Assembly: GCA_903873565.1 (NCBI GenBank)
Contig: CAIQOY010000002.1
Span: 1-7,302 of the forward strand
Direction: 5' to 3'
Length of the DNA: 7,302 bases
Origin: an uncultured Actinomycetes bacterium
GTDB lineage: Bacteria > Actinomycetota > Thermoleophilia > Gaiellales > F1-60-MAGs149
A program made the translations under genes and the position numbers. Shown here piece by piece: positions 5,991 through 7,302 of the stretch. Each line of letters opens with the position of its first letter. Within the stretch, counting starts at the first letter, position 1. The notes under the pieces were generated by a model. That model was not told the DNA's origin, searched no databases, and worked only from the letters and a program-made list of their open reading frames with translations.

Positions 5991-7091
5991 ATGACGGACG
6001 CCGCGGGCGCGCTGCTCGCCCACGAGGAGATCGAGACGTCGCTCGAGGGCGCGCGCGCCTTCAGGGTCCGATACGCGTCGAGGGACGTCAACGGGGTCGG
6101 CACGGAATCGACGGGCCTGGTGATCACCCCGGCCGCGGCCGGGTCCGACCGCCCCGTGCTGACCTGGACGCACGGCACGACCGGCATCGGCGATGCCGCG
6201 TGCCCGTCCGCGCAGCCGGATCCCGCGCGCGAGCTGATCACGTACTTCGACGTCCACGGCTCGGCGATCGACTACGGCGTGCCGCACGTGCAGGCCTTCG
6301 TCGACGACGGCTGGGTGGTGTGCGCGACGGACTACCAGGGGCTGGGGACGCCCGGCGTGCACCAGTACAGCGTGAACATCACCAACGGCCGCGACGGGCT
6401 CCACATCGTCCACGCCGCGCGCTCTCTCGGCCTCGGCATGGGAATGGCCGTGGCGGGCGCCGGCTGGTCGCAGGGCGGCGCCGCCATCGCGGCCCTCACG
6501 GAGCTCGACGCCGAGGAGTACGGGGACCTCGCGGTCTTCGCGGCCGTGGCGTTCTCGCCGGGCGTGACGGGCGCCGCGCTCCAGTCCGGTTCGGCCGCCA
6601 CGATGGCGGCGTCGGACGCGCCGATCGACTCCCACGGCTTCATGCTGATCGCGGGCCTCGCCGCGGCCTATCCCGACACGCTCGCGCTGGACGACCTGCT
6701 CACGCCGCTCGGCGTCCGGATCGCGGAGACGACCTACGACGAGCTGACGGTGCACCACCTCAACGACGTGCTGGCGCGCACGTTCCACCACGAGGGCCCG
6801 ATCCTGCGCGCCGACCCGCGGAACCTCGACGCCTGGAAGGACGCGATCCTGCACTCGACGGCGGGCCAGCGCAGGCCCGTCTGCCCGATCCTGGTCTGCG
6901 AGGACCTCGCCAACCCGGAGGGCCGGTTCCCGTGCCCCCTGCCGTGGCAGGACGCGTACGCCGCGGGGGTGAAGGAGCGCGGGGGCGAGGTCGAGGTGCG
7001 CAGGTACCCCGACGACGACCACTTCTCGCTCTGCCGGACGGCCATGCCCGACGCGAAGTCGTGGCTGGAGTCGAAGCGCCCGAGGGGCTAG
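5991..7091 (+). CDS. Secretory-lipase-family alpha/beta hydrolase
   Basis: A 366-residue serine hydrolase resembling the LIP/secretory lipase family. Visible elements: W-T-H61-G-T-T-G around the oxyanion region; ATDYQGLGTPGVHQY near 108-123, a typical family block; nucleophile elbow G158-W-S160-Q-G-G163; a likely acid at D305 (or E304) in ILVCEDLANP; and catalytic H344 in YPDDDHFSLC. Family members hydrolyse acyl esters or lipids; the substrate is unknown. Unlike most members, which are exported, this protein begins MTDAAGALLAHEEIETSLEG with no hydrophobic segment, so it should be cytoplasmic unless the start is wrong. It follows the FUSC gene by 38 bp and has its own strong ribosome binding site; co-transcription suggests the hydrolase may make or degrade something the membrane protein transports. 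A GC hairpin follows its stop. Confidence 0.85.
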   Translation: MTDAAGALLAHEEIETSLEGARAFRVRYASRDVNGVGTESTGLVITPAAAGSDRPVLTWTHGTTGIGDAACPSAQPDPARELITYFDVHGSAIDYGVPHVQAFVDDGWVVCATDYQGLGTPGVHQYSVNITNGRDGLHIVHAARSLGLGMGMAVAGAGWSQGGAAIAALTELDAEEYGDLAVFAAVAFSPGVTGAALQSGSAATMAASDAPIDSHGFMLIAGLAAAYPDTLALDDLLTPLGVRIAETTYDELTVHHLNDVLARTFHHEGPILRADPRNLDAWKDAILHSTAGQRRPVCPILVCEDLANPEGRFPCPLPWQDAYAAGVKERGGEVEVRRYPDDDHFSLCRTAMPDAKSWLESKRPRG

Positions 7092-7117
7092 GGCCGGGGG
7101 CGCCGGCGGTGCGGGTC

Positions 7118-7142
7118 GGCCGCCACCGGGGCCGTGGCGGCC
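7118..7142 (+). terminator. Strong GC hairpin after the hydrolase gene
   Basis: GGCCGCCAC (7118-7126) and GTGGCGGCC (7134-7142) are a perfect 9-bp inverted repeat with a 7-nt loop, 27 bases after the hydrolase stop. GCGGG/CCCGC flanking bases offer an alternative longer pairing. There is no T-run after it, so it is at best an actinobacterial-type U-less terminator or an RNA-stabilising stem. It ends 26 bases before the SDR promoter candidate. Confidence 0.5.
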
Positions 7143-7168
7143 CGCGGTCGGTGCCCGAGCGCCGTCGA

Positions 7169-7174
7169 TAGCGT
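7169..7174 (+). promoter_or_regulatory. Possible -10 element of the SDR gene
   Basis: TAGCGT, 27 bases before the SDR ATG and followed by CGAAAGGCCC, whose AAAGG is the probable Shine-Dalgarno seven bases from the start. No -35 consensus is evident; the expected region overlaps the end of the hairpin's flank. Confidence 0.35.
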
Positions 7175-7201
7175 CGGGATGAACCGACGAAAGGCCCGCA
7201 C

Positions 7202-7302
7202 ATGGACTCGACACGGCATCAGGGGCGCGTGGCGCTCGTCACCGGCGCCGGCAGCGGCATCGGCCGCGCCACGGCCATCCGGCTCGCCCGGGAGGGCGCC
7301 GA
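7202..7302 (+). CDS. Short-chain dehydrogenase/reductase, N-terminal part (runs off right edge)
   Basis: The first 33 codons: after MDSTRHQG comes a beta strand VALVTG and the nucleotide-binding glycine motif T14-G-A-G-S-G-I-G21, followed by the helix RATAIRLAREGA. This is the classical TGxxxGIG Rossmann fingerprint of SDR oxidoreductases, which use NAD(H) or NADP(H). The catalytic YxxxK and the residue choosing NAD or NADP lie beyond the window, so the substrate is unknown. The ATG has AAAGG seven bases upstream. A hairpin at 7118-7142 separates it from the hydrolase gene, so it is probably a separate transcription unit. Confidence 0.88.
   Translation, partial: MDSTRHQGRVALVTGAGSGIGRATAIRLAREGA

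Noticed and set aside
4638..7091. An 817-codon plus-strand open frame ending with the hydrolase
   Set aside because: Its first 451 codons are an Arg/Ala/Gly/Pro-rich shadow of the FUSC gene in another phase. The real start is the ATG at 5991 with GGAGGGAGA upstream.
5736..7214. A 492-codon minus-strand open frame opposite the hydrolase and SDR start
   Set aside because: Antisense shadow in high-GC DNA: it lacks any domain motif and spans the SDR promoter and the hairpin.

Overview
The window is a stretch of very GC-rich chromosomal DNA, well above 65% G+C by eye, with third codon positions almost always G or C. It most resembles an actinobacterium. Gene content, short promoter spacings and TANNNT-type -10 boxes suggest the Thermoleophilia/Solirubrobacterales, but no marker here fixes the genus. 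I see no integrase, transposase, CRISPR array, phage gene or toxin-antitoxin pair. Most of it is ordinary housekeeping and accessory metabolism.

Left part (1-1127, minus strand), read in transcription order: a Nudix hydrolase (1127-645), a membrane-anchored or secreted cupin (613-107), then a zinc-ribbon protein that runs off the window's left edge (104-1). The cupin stop and zinc-ribbon start are two bases apart, so those two are very probably co-transcribed. A 62-bp divergent intergenic region separates the Nudix gene from a DinG/XPD-type iron-sulfur helicase on the plus strand (1190-3088).

Middle part (3089-4517): a tRNA-Leu(TAA) on the minus strand, then divergent from it a 62-residue orphan protein resembling the N-terminal domain of anti-sigma factors but lacking zinc ligands. 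A Ppx/GppA phosphatase on the minus strand converges on this small gene, and their stop codons physically overlap. Divergent from the phosphatase is the initiator tRNA-fMet.

Right part (4518-7302, plus strand): a FUSC-type multi-pass membrane protein and a secretory-lipase-family alpha/beta hydrolase, 38 bp apart and each with a strong Shine-Dalgarno, form a likely two-gene operon. A strong GC hairpin follows. The start of a short-chain dehydrogenase/reductase then runs off the right edge. Several genes (Nudix, helicase, ppx) have a -10-like hexamer only 6-10 nt before the ATG, which points to leaderless or near-leaderless mRNAs. The FUSC and hydrolase genes instead carry classical ribosome binding sites.

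I found no clearly new multi-gene system. The items most worth a second look are the small ZAS-like protein with its Shine-Dalgarno-masking palindrome, the overlapping convergent stops, the exporter-hydrolase pair, and a similar upstream module shared by the cupin and SDR genes.
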